A stretch of DNA of 64,000 nucleotides from assembly GCF_021155765.1 (NCBI RefSeq), contig NC_060112.1, positions 6,386,001-6,450,000 on the forward strand. Reading direction: 5' to 3'. This stretch comes from Diprion similis. Its lineage: Eukaryota; Arthropoda; Insecta; Hymenoptera; Diprionidae. Position numbers and translations under genes: made by a program. Each line of letters begins with the position of its first letter. Position 1 is the stretch's first letter. A model generated the notes under the pieces. It ran no database searches. It was not told the DNA's origin and saw only the letters and a program-made list of their open reading frames with translations. Shown in pieces: positions 13,554 to 26,459 of the stretch.

Positions 13554-13865
13554 ATGCGTTTGTGGTGTTCGTCAGAAGCGGATGGTTCCAGACTGGAGGG
13601 TAAAGTAGAAAGAATTTCTATAAAAATATGTAATATGGAAATGCTCCTCTACGAAAAATGGACTGAAGCTGGAAAAAAGCGATTGCAAAATGATAACATT
13701 CCATCGAAATCTAGGCTTTTTGCTCTACAGCAACGAATTCACCAAATCAAGCGACACCAAGCTTTGATGAAAAATGTAGGTGTGATTGGAGTTAAGTCAT
13801 TTGGAATCGAAAGGAATGAATTTGGCTCTCCAGCCACTGTTAGTTATCAGCAATGCTGTGATTAG
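13554..13865 (+). CDS. Hypothetical small ORF, 103 codons, with downstream poly(A) signal
   Basis: The frame from the ATG at 13554 to the TAG at 13863 encodes 103 residues of balanced, protein-like composition, unlike most AT-rich frames nearby. It starts MRLWCSSEADGSRLEGK, has a basic helical stretch (SRLFALQQRIHQIKRHQALM) in the middle and ends in QQCCD. The frame is also open for eleven codons upstream of this ATG, and a CAG just before it (13549-13551 region) could be a splice acceptor, so this might be a terminal exon. A consensus AATAAA lies 107 bases beyond the stop. No family is recognised and no partner exon was found; it could be a chance ORF or a gene remnant. Confidence 0.25.
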   Translation: MRLWCSSEADGSRLEGKVERISIKICNMEMLLYEKWTEAGKKRLQNDNIPSKSRLFALQQRIHQIKRHQALMKNVGVIGVKSFGIERNEFGSPATVSYQQCCD

Positions 13866-13971
13866 TGTCTTTTAATATATTCGCTGAGTGTAAACTGAAA
13901 TTGTAAACTGAAAATCCTGTTCATAAATTCTTTCTTCCACGTCCTGCACAACCGTACTCTTATCAAAGAGC

Positions 13972-13977
13972 AATAAA
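13972..13977 (+). promoter_or_regulatory. Candidate polyadenylation signal AATAAA
   Basis: An AATAAA lies 107 bases after the stop of the hypothetical ORF ending at 13865, with a T-rich stretch just after. The motif is frequent by chance in DNA this AT-rich, so it is only circumstantial support for that ORF. Confidence 0.2.
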
Positions 13978-16541
13978 TTTATTGTACAGTGCAGACATCA
14001 CATCGGAGTGAGACGTCGTCGATGTAACGCAACGGAGCAATATCAATAACGGATATAATCGCTGCTAATCGAGAGTTTAACTGTTTCTAAATTCTGTGTT
14101 TCGATCTACAGCTAACGATGTCTTGCGTTAAAGATGAAGCGAATAATGTAATTACAATAAAACTTTTTAATTTCATCGGACAAAATAACGATTCCTCTCT
14201 GTTCGTTTACGTCTGACATACTTGGCGATTCGCTTCCACAATCTATCGTCGGATGTAGCGATTATGTTCATCAAGATTATTAAGCTCTTAGCCAAAGTGG
14301 GCAAACATTTGCTTCTCATATTATTCAACGTTATTCTCGAACAAAAAAAATCGAAAAAAAAATTGAAACAAATATCTGCTCACTCTGGGTCAAGTTTTAA
14401 AAATTTTGGTAAATAAAGCAGGATTTTTCAAATTTTTTAATTGGGGCTATCAATTTTCTCATTTTCAAAAATCACAAGTAACCGAGATTACCTTAAAAAA
14501 ATTTGAAAAAATTCCAGAGTGTTTTTTTATGGTGGAACAACATCAAAAATCATTACTCGAATCTGATGGGGTTCGGGTCAGACGTTGGTCGGTTTGGGGT
14601 AAAATGCCTCATATATAATATTTGTAAACTTAATATTAGGATTTCTCCTTCTTTCAGCAAGTTCCAAAAACTCGTCAAGTCTAAAGAAAAATTTCTCCCC
14701 CATATGTAACTGGAAAATTGAATGAAACGCTAACATCGCATACCTATACAGAGGCGTGGAAGGGGGGAGAAAAAATAAAAGGGGAACGAGGGGAAATGGA
14801 GGCACTTAAGCGAAGCAGTAACTAGCTGAAAGGGTATTTCGCTTAATCCAAGGGAAAGTAAATTTAGAAACCCCCGCCCTTCCCTCCCTCCCTCGCGCCA
14901 TTTATTTTACTACACATTTCGCAGGTAAATCGCCGCCCGCTGAACTGCCACGGTACAGTGGGTATCGCACCCCGAGTGAATCCTGCACCCAAGGGTGCCT
15001 TCGGTGAATTAGGGACCACGGATCAGCGCCCCGAAGAAAGATATTTCCGGTTTCCGGTTCGCCCCGATATCCACCATCCCCCTCTTTCTCCTCGGAAAAG
15101 TTACTTTTCCTCTCCAATATAGATTAGAATTATAGAATTTGATCCGCGATTTTTTACATTCAACTTGATTCAACTTATATTACGCTTTAATTTTGTTTTC
15201 AAATTTTTTTCTACATAGTTCTAAATTTTCCGTTCGACTATTTTTTCCCATCAGTTATCTCTACTTCTTTTTCATCATCTCATCACGTATATAATGCATT
15301 ACGTGTATACATAGTTTATTTGTTTTTTTTTTTTTTTTTCCACATTGTACACATGTTTATACCATATTCCATAATACATCGATCCGATCACTCGCTTTCT
15401 ACCCCTCTCTTCGTTTTCTTATATACATAGGTATATATATATATATATATATATTCCTCTCACTTTTTCATTATACACATACCTGTGTATATACATATAT
15501 ACAGCTTGAAAGGTAATGCGTATCGATATAAAGAAGGGAAAAAAAAACTGAAAAGAGGGAAATAGAAGGGCTAGAGGGGGGTGGGGGGGAGGAGAATTCC
15601 ACCATATAGACACGAGGCGGTATGTATGGCATCTCTGTATCTTTCCTCTCTTTTCCCGCGTAAAAGGTATACAACCTCCGCATCTATATTATATACCTGT
15701 CCCTCGATCTTCCTTAAATTGATATAGCCGTATTATATGACAGAATGCCGAGGTGAGACTAAAGCCCGAGATTTATTGTGTCGCTTTTCTTTGACGTCAA
15801 GACACCAGAGGACTCTTATACTACCTAGACGTATACGTATATATGGCACGAGGCCGTGACGCTTAACGCACCGCGAAATAACCCAGCAAACGATATTCTC
15901 TGATTCAATTTTTTTTTTTTTTTGTTTTTTGTGTGTTCAGAATTGTAAAATTTTTTCATCCACTTGTTAGCCTGCTAATTAATTCTAGTGAAGAATTTTC
16001 TTCGTTTCTTCGAGCCTTCGTCTTTTTCATTTTTTTTTTTTTTCTCAACATCCTTTTTGCAAGCAAGCTGTTATATATACGCGACATAGAATTCGGATGG
16101 AAATTTCTCAAGGTGTAAAAAAAATATTCTGTAAGCTGTTTTTTATTCTTCGCGTAAAACTGAATCGTGTGCTAATATTATACACGCTGCAGACGTCTTG
16201 TAATAATAATATTATAAAATTTAACCCTCCGTTTTTGCTATACGTACTTCTTTCGTTATGTTCATCCGAGTATATATAATTATATATGTATTTGTAGACG
16301 TATATATTCATGGAAAAATACGAAAATTTCACGAATCTGGGGGTTGAGCGCGCGCTGCACGTTTTCCCGGAGAGAATTCATCTCCCGTTTGCACATCAAA
16401 GACCAATTTCGTAAATACGGGCTAAAACGCGTTGCGTACCACATGTACGTTATATAACTCTGTACATCAGACAAGCGTACACACAAGCATATTCACACAT
16501 ACACATGATGACGAAGTAGTCCAGAAAAATCACCTTCTACA

Positions 16542-16589
16542 TTTATTTATTTATTTATTTCTTTATTTATTTATTTATTTATTTATTTA
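16542..16589 (+). repeat. (TTTA)n tetranucleotide microsatellite
   Basis: About twelve TTTA units with a single TTTC interruption near 16560. Confidence 0.9.
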
Positions 16590-17870
16590 CACAGATATTG
16601 CGCACGAGAGAATTATACTGAAATTTTATTTAGTCTAAAGCTTGTCAGGATCGAAATTTTCTACTGAAATTTCAATTTTCTTCCTTTCGAAACGCTTTTT
16701 TTTTTCTTCTTCTTCTTCCTTCTTCGATTTCGATTTCTATTCTTCAATTTCTTAAAACTTGTACAAATGTGGAGGATTACACGTGCGATAGAAATTGGCT
16801 TACACATATCCGATGTGATGAAAAAAATCTGTGTGTGAAAATTTATAATACCCAATTATCGTACAACGTAGATATATATAGCGTGTATATACGAACGAAA
16901 CTAATGAATGGTAAGGGTCCGATGAAAAGCGGGGCTAATTAATAGGCTACGTAAATACAATTAGCAATTAATTAAGAGACGCGCGTTGCAGAATCACAGC
17001 AGCGGAAAATACCGTTGAAATCAGCCGGTGAAAAGGGAAAGGCGATGAGTGGGGGAACGGGATTCGCAATTAAACAAATCAGTCACAAATGGAAATAATT
17101 AAGAGAAAATTTTGATAATCAACTGCTGGGAGAGACTTTCGCATTTCCCACAGGTGTGGGTACCTTTATATATACATATATATATATAAGTATATATATG
17201 TATGTGTTATGCCTGTATACATACACACGAATACATATATACATACATTCGCATGTGTACAGTGTACGTACAAATCTGACTGCGAATGGAGGGGAAACAA
17301 TATTGAGAAGCGGGGACCTTAATGATCTGCAGGCCAGTGTTCCGATCCAGTCATCCAGTAAACTCGATTTCCCTTCCTCTGATTCCTTCTTCTTTCGGTT
17401 CAATCGTTATTATTATATGTGCTGTATAAACGTACAGCAGATTTATGTATCTTCGAATTAGGCTTTCGTATTAACGTTTTGATATATAACGTAATGTTAT
17501 TCTGCGAATTTCCTTGATCTTCGAATATTACACGATATTGATATTACGGATTAGAGAAAATATGATATGGGGGGAGACGATTACTTTTTTGTTTCTTTGG
17601 TTTTGTGGCAATCACTTTGTGTCATTTTTATAATTCATGTCTTATTGCTTTATAAAAAATAATCTTCCAAATGATACAGATATCTTTTTTTCGTAGTTTT
17701 TAAAGGATAACGTGTAACCGATAAGGTAGGGAAAAAAAACTATTCAAAAGAGAAAACGAAAAACAAAGATATTTTGTATATTTCGTAGTTGGGATTTGAA
17801 GCGAATGTTGAAAAAATTTTTTTTAAGAAGCAATGAAATTTCGGTATCGAAACTAAATGTGTAAAGAATC

Positions 17871-17893
17871 GGGGGGGGGGGGGAGGGGGGGGG
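17871..17893 (+). repeat. G-run with one interruption (G13-A-G9)
   Basis: A near-pure G tract in AT-rich intergenic DNA. Confidence 0.85.
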
Positions 17894-18183
17894 ATACACG
17901 TGAATCGCAAATTACTCGAATGTATTGAAATTTTTTCTACATCTTTGCGTGAGAAAAGAAAAACTCGAGAATACGTTTTGAAAAGAATTTAACGTTTTTT
18001 TTTCTCTACTACCGCGGGTCAATCTTTTCTTTCTCCCATTCTCTCTTTATCCTTTAAATTTCTTTTGCCATTTTTTTCCCCCTCAAGCTTCTACGCGGAG
18101 TGGATTTTTCGACGATCTAAGAGATCGTAATTCTTTAAGGGGCTTCGACGGTTTTCGGGTCTCGCATAGATATATACAACGTA

Positions 18184-18209
18184 TTATATATATATATATA
18201 TATATATAT
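18184..18209 (+). repeat. (TA)n microsatellite
   Basis: About thirteen TA units. A (GA)n tract follows at 18372-18394 and a (CTG)n tract at 18674-18691. Confidence 0.85.
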
Positions 18210-19405
18210 GAACGTGGATCCATACGGTATACATATATAGGATATAACAAGATTTGTATATTATATGCTCGTCGGCAGGTCGGGTTTTCATATTCGTTTC
18301 GAAATACTTCACCTGAATTTGTATAGTATATGCACTCTACGTGTATAACGTAAAACTATATGCGAGGTTTGAAGAGAGAGAGAGAGAGAGAGAGCAACAG
18401 CTTCGTCTGCCGAACGCCACCGGTTCTGCATTCAAATAGATCGCATTTTGGCCAGTATCGATAAACATCCCTTTTCCTCTTTCCCCGTTTCACCCCTAAT
18501 GCTGATGCGGATAGCACGCTGTAGGTATGAAAAGAGAGAGAGGGAGAGGGAGAGAGAAAAGGTGGTCGGGAGGGGGGAGGGGGGATAGGAGCAAACGAAT
18601 CAAGCACCGTACGCGTTCTGTATAGAAATTTCTTCATTACGCAAACACGCCGGCCAATAAGCTGAAAGTTCAATGCTGCTGCTGCTGCTGCTACTGCAGC
18701 TGCAATCGCGTCGAACGCGTAATCAATAATTAAATGAAGTTCAAACAAGCGAGTGAGAGAAAAAAAGAAAAAAAGAAAAGACAAATAACAAACAATAAAA
18801 ATGAAAAAAAAAAAAAACTTTCAAAACGCGAAAAACAGTAATTCGAATGTTATTACCAATTCCGGGTGTGAAAAACATCCGTTTCATTGTTAGTATTGTT
18901 TTTTACGAACTTTATATTCTATGTACGAACAAACCGATTAACAATAAAAATTTCTCTAAATGCTTAATTTCGTCACACGTGGACGACTGTTGCAACGCAT
19001 TGTAATCTAATATTCATAACAAATTTGCTTAAACAGATTTCTGCACAACTGATTAGCCCACGTTTAACTGTCATCCTTGGCTCGAACAGCAGCTGCGATT
19101 TGCGAATTACCTCCGTCCTGTTTGTAATCCGACGAAATATATACGAACGATTTAATCACGGGTTTGTTTTTTTTTTTCAATTTCGTCTTTTTTTTTGCAG
19201 TTCGCTACAGCTATTTTCATATCCACTTTTTCAAACCGATTGAATTTATTTATTTTTTTTTCTTTTCACATACTCATAAAAGTTTCACGGATTGTTTATA
19301 TCAGCATCGATTGTTAATCGCTATTGCATAATTAATAAACTGATTTCAAAATAACCTCTAAACAGGTTTGAGTCGTAAACTGGAATTTCTCGTGTAATGA
19401 AAACA

Positions 19406-19438
<33 letters not shown>

Positions 19439-19573
19439 AACAACAACAGTAAAATAAAAGAGAAATATAATATCGACAGAGAATTTAAAGGTCAGTTTCT
19501 ATTTCAAAATTCGATAACTGCGGAAAATTTTCTTGGAATGTTTCAAAGAAGGACGAGCTTCAGTTATCCACAC

Positions 19574-20366
19574 GGGGCATTCCACGTCAATTCGGCTGGG
19601 ATTTGACGCTCACTCTTCCGGATTTGGTCTGCGTTTTTTTATGTTTTTTTTTACTAACTCTAAAAAGTCGTTCCAGTTTTTTTCCACATTCCCATCTTCC
19701 CCTGTGGCACCCGCAGAGGTCCTTAAATGGTTAAATTTCGACAAGGATTGCAACATTTTTTAAAATTATAAAAAAAAATCACATGAATTCTGTGCGCAAA
19801 ACCAAAAATATTGAAATTAAAATTGAAGCGGGCAGGCAAAACGGTAGTTTTTTAATAATTTTTTTCAAATTTTCAGGGTTCAATATGTAAGTCCTAATAC
19901 AATGAAAATTCGAAAATTTTTAATTAAAATTCAAAATAACTAGTAACAAAAAAAAAAAAAAAACGAAGAATTCGAAATTATTTTTTTTAATTTCGATCGA
20001 AATTTTCAGATCCTTGTGATATTAGGGGATACATATCGGACCTTGAAAATTTGAAGAAGGATATGAAAATGAGCAAAAAAATTATCGTTTTACCTGCCTA
20101 CTTCAATTTTAGTTGGAGTATTTTTGGTTTTAACCACAGAATTTAGGTATAATTTTTATCAGCATTTTCAAAAACGTCGCAATTACTGTCAAAATATTAT
20201 CATTCAAGAAGTTCAATAGACACTGTGAACGAGGGGCGGGGGGAGGGGGTAAACCCGCCTAAGAAAATTGGACCATCTTTAAGAGTCGGAACAACATTAT
20301 AAAAAACCGCGGACCGAATCCAAGGGGATGAGAGTCAAACCCTGATCGAATCGGTGTGGAATGCCC
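19574..20366. mobile_element. Long inverted-repeat MITE-like element, copy 2 of the GGGCATTCCA family
   Basis: Left end GGGGCATTCCACGTCAATTC matches the reverse complement of the right end, AGGGCATTCCACACCGATTC. Complementarity continues inward: GATTTGACGCTCA/GGTTTGACTCTCA, then GTGGTTAAAACC-type and GGCAGGTAAAACG-type segments around a hairpin centre near 19,960. The termini match those of the element at 5318-5963, so they look like one family, though the interiors differ. The right end abuts a long (TA)n tract. No coding frame for a transposase is visible. Confidence 0.75.
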
Positions 20367-23300
20367 TATATATATATGTGTTTAATACGTACATGTCCTG
20401 TACATACATTTTTTGTATGTATATATATATATATATATATACGTACGTATGTACATGGGTAAAACGATTGGCGTTAGAATTGGAACAACCTGGTGACATT
20501 GGCTGTTTTGGAAGAGGCTGATACACGGGTTCAGAGTGCGTCGTAAAAACACCGACGGAGGAAGAAGAAGGAGAAGAAGAAGAAGATGAAGAAGGTGAGG
20601 AAGAAGACGAAGATCGTATAACAGAAACGATCGTTCGGGACCAATCACCATATTGTGTACCTATATATTACCCATCCTTTCTGCCTTTTATACACGCCAT
20701 GCATCCCTATGTCTTCGACACGAGGGTCAGTCGTTGAATCCTCCCCCCCCCCCCCCGCCCTCCCTCTCTCTCTCTCTTTCTCTCTGCTTCTCCCTGCAAG
20801 TTATCACACACGGTGTCAAAATCGCTGGACGAGAGAAAAAACAAGAAAACAAATAAAAACCCAATTTTTGGGGTGATTTTTTCTTTTTATCTTTTTTTTT
20901 TTTTTTTTTTCACTTCTCTCAACAGCTGAGTCGCAGCGAGTCAAAGTTTACTTTTCTTTTTTTTCCATGCTCTTTTTCACCTCTCATGAATAACCGACAG
21001 CAAAACACCGTTTTTCTTTTAACTTTAGTTTTAAATGTTTTTGAAAAGTTCTTTTCGCATTTTTTTATATTTTCGAAATTACTAAGCAATAGAATTTACT
21101 ATAGTAAATATAATGTTTTTATTAAGTAAACGAATTATGGAGACGAGTAATTTATTTACGGATACCAGTGCGATGTTTACGATTTGCACGATTTTTTTTT
21201 TTTTTATCACACAATTTCTCCAACGTACGTGTTACGAAAAAAAAAGTATTCAATATAATAGAGTGAAAGGAGAAAAATAACCAACTCTGCGATATTTCTA
21301 TCAAACAATATCGTCGAAAGATCTATGATAGGTACTTTTTAGTGGATTGACAAATTTTCATATTTATATAAAGTTTTTCTCTTCTCTTCAGTGATTTCAA
21401 CTCGAACCCGTAAATAAGTACTTCAGAAAGGACGTAAAGTGAAGAAAAAGAAAAAAAAAAAAACCAACAACCCAAAGGAAATTTTAAACAAAATATGGAT
21501 ATAAACGTATAATTGAATAAAAGAAAAAACAGAAACAGGCACAAAAAAAAAAACTACCATTGAAATTTAACTATTGAGAAACGAACAATTTTTCACGACG
21601 CGTTTCCGACTTTCTCTTCATTTCATTTTTCACCTCTTGTTCCTACAAACTCCTCTTGTCATCCACCGTTTGGATCTAGCTTGAATTTGATTGAATCGTC
21701 GTCGAGCCTCGGAGTGAATGAGGACAGAAAGAAGAAAGCATAGCGAGAGATGGAGAGGAATATCGTGTTATTCGTAGTCAAACACATACTCGCTGGTTCG
21801 AGCTTCTTCAACACAAGGCTCATGAATTGTTTGTGAAATCCCGCGGGGTGAAAAACTTTTCAAGAGCTGGATGGAAGATACATTTATGAATAAACCAACA
21901 CGAACCGCTTTTCTATCAACTTTCACGCAGAATTATCAACTCCGGAACATATTGCCGGATATGGTATATACGTATATAGACTCACACCTTACGCCTCATT
22001 TGCATCCGCCAGTCTCTTATATTCTATAACATTTTCTTTCATACGTGGTGTTAAAAAGTTGGAGTGAAAGATAAAGAAAAAATATTGAAAGTGTGAATGG
22101 AGGGCGAGAAAGAAGGAGAACCGCGGAATGGAGGGTAAAAGAAGAGAACCTGTTCTCTGGGAAAAAAATTTTCTGTTTTTTTTCTTATTCTTGTTATTAC
22201 TTTCGCTTGTTATTCGCTTTACATTATTCTCGCGTTTCTTTAGAATTTCATCGTGCAGAGGTGTCTGATTCCATTAAAAAAATGTAATAAAATTAGAAAT
22301 GAAGTCGTAATCTGGACTCACAAGGTTTTTTTGTTTTTTTTTTTTCATGTGAATTGTGTAGGTAACAAATATTAAAAATTTAGCACCTTTGGTTCGAAAA
22401 CAGTGAATTATAATCTTGTGGGAATAATTGAAAGCTCAATATGAGGGAAGAACGAAATTCGTTTCGAATTTTCAGCTAAATGTTTGGAATCAAAATTCCC
22501 ATTATTGAGAAATTTCACTTTTATGTGCAAATAATTCATTATATTGCTTGAAGTTATATAATTCATTATACAATGAATTTCGAAATAATTACAAAACGAT
22601 CATACATCAATCTATTACATCGACAATGAAAACATGTTAATTGGAACGAATTTGTAATTACCCAAATTTTATGCATTTTATAAAACATTACAGATCGTAA
22701 TTAAAGACCAATATTGACGGAAATAATCTCGTATCACTTTAATTCGTTGAAATTCGATAAATTCAAAGTAAAAAGTAAAAAACAGAAGGGGTTAAACTTC
22801 TCGATTGAAGCTTTTTCGGAGATTAAAATTTTTGCACCTGTATAAGATATGTATATACATATACATATATATATATGTAACCTGGTGCAATGGCTGGTTG
22901 AGTGATTCGCGGGGATGCAAAAAGCGGGAAAATCCATTTGAGATTTTAGGATCCTTATGCGGCTACAACTGGGGATTTTGCAATCACGGTAATGAGAGTC
23001 AAGCAGTCTTGCTAAATTCGTCAAAGCTCTTTAAGTAAAAAAAAAAAAAAAAAAAAAAGGGAAAAACGTCTTTCTCTGCACGCGGAAATTACACGGACCT
23101 ACAGTTAAGGAAAGAAATTAATGATTGACCAAAGAATTTAGAAATTAAAGAAGGGAAAAATCGCGGGATCAAAATTAGCGAAATAAAATTCGCCTCGAAA
23201 TCCGCGATTCGAAGCGTGACTAATCTTTATGACTGGATTTCTTAATTGCACCCACTTGCTGTGATCTTGGACTTTTTTTTTAAAATTGTTTTCTAAAAAT

Positions 23301-24869
23301 TCGCAACTCGGGATTTTAACATGAAATACGATAATTCATTTTTGTACTATATACATAAATTTAGAAGCAAAAACAGAAAAAATTGATCCAGCAAAAAGTA
23401 AATAATTTTTTTACCCATTTTAAATTACCTGAACCGAAAAAACGATCCCATATTCTCGTGTTATTCGTACTTGTAGATAATTCCTTTGAAAATTCTTTTT
23501 GCCGTGTGGAAGAAGAAAAGAAAGAGAGAAAAACGGATTGGAGAGAATAACGTCAATACCAACCGGAAATTAGGGTGCCGGATCGGATCGAGGCGGAAGT
23601 TGGGAAAAAAAAAGGAACGGAAATACGAAGAAGAACTGCGGCTGTATTATGTAAATATAAAGATGGAAAGTTGATAAAGCAAAATCATTTTAAGCGAAAA
23701 TTGAGTGACTGGTCGCATTTTCCGACAGTTTCCTACATTTACGGTAGAATAATTCGCCGTTTGACTCTCGATTCATCGCCTTGTAGCGGTTTCCTTGTTA
23801 GGGATAAGTAATTATTTTCATGCTCGTTGTCTTACAAGGCGCGCTTCGCTTCGTCTTCGTGGCTTCTCCTCTGCTTTTGCCACAACAATTACTTCACGCT
23901 TGAGAAAATCGTCGTCGAGTGAAAATTCTCAACTCTGCTTTTGCTTTTGAACAATCATTGTGATCTCGCAATTGTCATACGATACGTTTCTACGATATAC
24001 CAAAAATATTGCAAAAAAAATACTTTCACGATCGTGAAAATTGGGCGCATATTGTGGACAAAAACTGAGCAAATTTAGGTAAAATTAATCGGAGTTTACG
24101 GCAATTAGGGAAATTTAAATTCATCGAGTTCAATTCGGAAGTTGATTTTCCTCCGGTGTTTACAAAGCAACAATTAACATCCCGATTCATACTAAATACT
24201 GACCGAAAATTAACTTCCGAGGATGCTTTTCGACGCAGAATTTTTAGCCCTACAACTTTTGTACGAATATGTTTTCGAAATTTCTTACCGTTGACGAGAT
24301 TTTCGTGCGAAAACGAAAATTCCTGTCTCTTTTTAATTTACTTTCACAATCTACGGAGCATTTTTAATCCTGTAAAGGAAGATAAAAATGAAGTTTGCAG
24401 GTGCTTCAAAATTTTTTAAACAAAACTAATATTTCTAACGAAACAATGCTTCCTCCCGGAGTAAGAAAAGCGAAAGTTAATTGTTGCGCTATCAGTTGTA
24501 ATAATAATAACTTCATAAATACCGAGTACCTAAACCGTCATTCAGCGTCCCTAGTCACAGAGCGATTCAAAAAACAATTGATTAACTTCGTGCCATGGCT
24601 TAGCCACAGAAGTTTAAGATAGGCTGAAGCATTGGCGTACGTAGGAAAAAATGGCCGTCGATTGGTACGAATACTGTCAATTTGGCGCTGCCGTCAATTT
24701 TGCGCGCAGTCTCTATTAGGATTTTCACTTTGCAACGCGTCATCTGGTGGGAAAAAATAAAACAAATGTAACCAAACTAACCGTTGACCGTATTTTTTTT
24801 TTTTTTAATTAATTTATGCGACACGAGTAATTTGAAATCCCAAGAATTATGATTTGCTTCAATTAAAAT
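20367..24869. other. AT-rich intergenic DNA, nothing recognised
   Basis: Microsatellites and homopolymers only. A short frame at 24446-24622 has a Cys-rich CCAISC-type stretch but no domain that can be defended. Confidence 0.5.
20557..20612 (+). repeat. (GAA)n-rich purine tract
   Basis: Imperfect GAA/GAG repeat just right of MITE copy 2. Open frames through it encode only homopolymeric peptides. Confidence 0.8.
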
Positions 24870-25460
24870 AAAAAACTTAGGTTATGTTATGACAAAATGG
24901 CGCCGAAAATCAGGCTCTGACGTCATGAGGACATTTTCGAATAAACGCAAAGCGGTAAATTCGAATCTCCGAGCGGGTTTTCACTCCTTGGCGAGCCGTG
25001 GAAATGTTCAGGGTGCGCACCCCCCGAGAACATCGGGGGTTAATCGCGAGGACTATTATCGGCGGGCGTACGGACAACAATTATTAGCCAGGTGCAGGTA
25101 CCCGGAGTCATTAGGCTGGGTTCCAAATTTGCAAGATACACATAGATCACCACGTGCACGCGGAGCAGGGCTGCTGCCACCCCTTTTCCCCCGTCTCGAG
25201 GGTTCGTCTGCGTCCTCCACCCCTTCACAGACTCACGCACACACACATAAGGTGCATGCATTAACGGATTGCACCCGTTTATCGGGATCAGATAACGAGG
25301 CTCAGATTCTCCGGGCTTGCAGGCTTCCCCTAATGCTCTGCGCCATGCTTGTGGATTCGGACAAGTTTATGGCTATGGGTGGGGGGGGGGGGGGGGGGGG
25401 GGGGCTCTTGGGCGGTCGCCTTGACTTCCGGAAAATCACACGGGTCGGGATTTGAACGGA
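24870..25460. other. G+C-richer island, possible regulatory or conserved element
   Basis: It starts with TTAGGTTATGTTATGACAAA and an ATGGCGCCG, contains GACGTCA (CRE-like) at about 24919 and ends at the G24 tract. A 188-codon plus-strand frame spans it, but its Gly and Ser/Pro runs look like translated low-complexity DNA, and no domain is recognised. No splice-flanked exon was found on either strand. Confidence 0.4.
25381..25404 (+). repeat. 24-base G homopolymer
   Basis: It lies at the right end of the G+C-richer patch 24,870-25,460. Confidence 0.85.
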
Positions 25461-26402
25461 GAAACAGGAAGGACGTTGTTATGTCGCTTGTCTAATTGTG
25501 TATAAGGACGTATGCGTAAAAACGACGAATTTTATGTTAAGAGGCCGTATGATTTTTTTTTTCTACGGTATTTTCGGCAAAAATATTCAAAATCCATGAT
25601 CTTCACTTGTAAGTTTTATAAGTTACTGAAGATTTTTTAATTCTGGTCACTCGATAAAAATTCTCTATTCTGATAATTGAATTCTTGAAATTTATTAAAT
25701 CATTTGGAGAACGATATTAATGTCTTGCAGGAAATTGTACGTCGAAAATTAGGCGATCTAAAATGAAAATCGTGAGAAAAATTGAATTCAAATGATTTGC
25801 ATATGTGTTTATAATTATTGTATATAAGAATTTGTTTTTTTGCACCGGATTGATTGAGATTTGAAATAAATGAAATAACGTTGTTCAGTGTAATAAAACC
25901 GTTTAACATCGATCGAAAAATCGATGCCACAAGGAGAGGAAATTGTGTAAATAAAAAAGTTGGAATAAAAATCAATAGGTGGGATTTTTCGTTCGATGAT
26001 CGCAGGTGAAAATGAATTATTGACGCTGCAGCGAAGCTGTGCTTTGCCGGCTAGAAAATAAAGCCTGAAACATGGTTTTGGTCTGGTTTCGAGATCGTCT
26101 GCAAGTCGTATATATTCGAGTCTCGACCCTCGCCTCTGGCCTCGTGTCAAGCAACCCGAGTATTGTTCGAGCTGTAAAGTTTGAACCACGGTGCGCCAGA
26201 ATTCAGAAGAAAGAGAGAGAGAGCGAGAGCTTTGTCAAGAAAATGGGCTTGACAAAACTACAAGCTCGACCTCACAAATATTTAATTTAACTTCGGAATA
26301 GCATTCATTGTTAGCCGAGCCTATATTCCTGCGTCCCTCGACGAGCCAATTTTTCGACTTGATCCCTTCTTCTTCAGGCATGCGTGCGGAGGTGTAAGCA
26401 AT

Positions 26403-26459
<57 letters not shown>

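Larger units (their letters stand above)
11024..19573. other. Mostly empty AT-rich DNA
   Basis: Apart from the weak ORF at 13554-13865 and microsatellites, nothing coding is visible. Between 12040 and 12510 the hexamer AGCTCA and its complement TGAGCT recur about eight times, suggesting a decayed repeat. A G+C-richer patch lies at 14870-15090. Confidence 0.5.

Noticed and set aside
24446..24622. Cys-rich start (VNCCAISCNNN) resembling a THAP zinc finger
   Set aside because: The later THAP residues (second Cys-His pair, AVPTIF-type segment) are absent, and the similarity is a few residues only.
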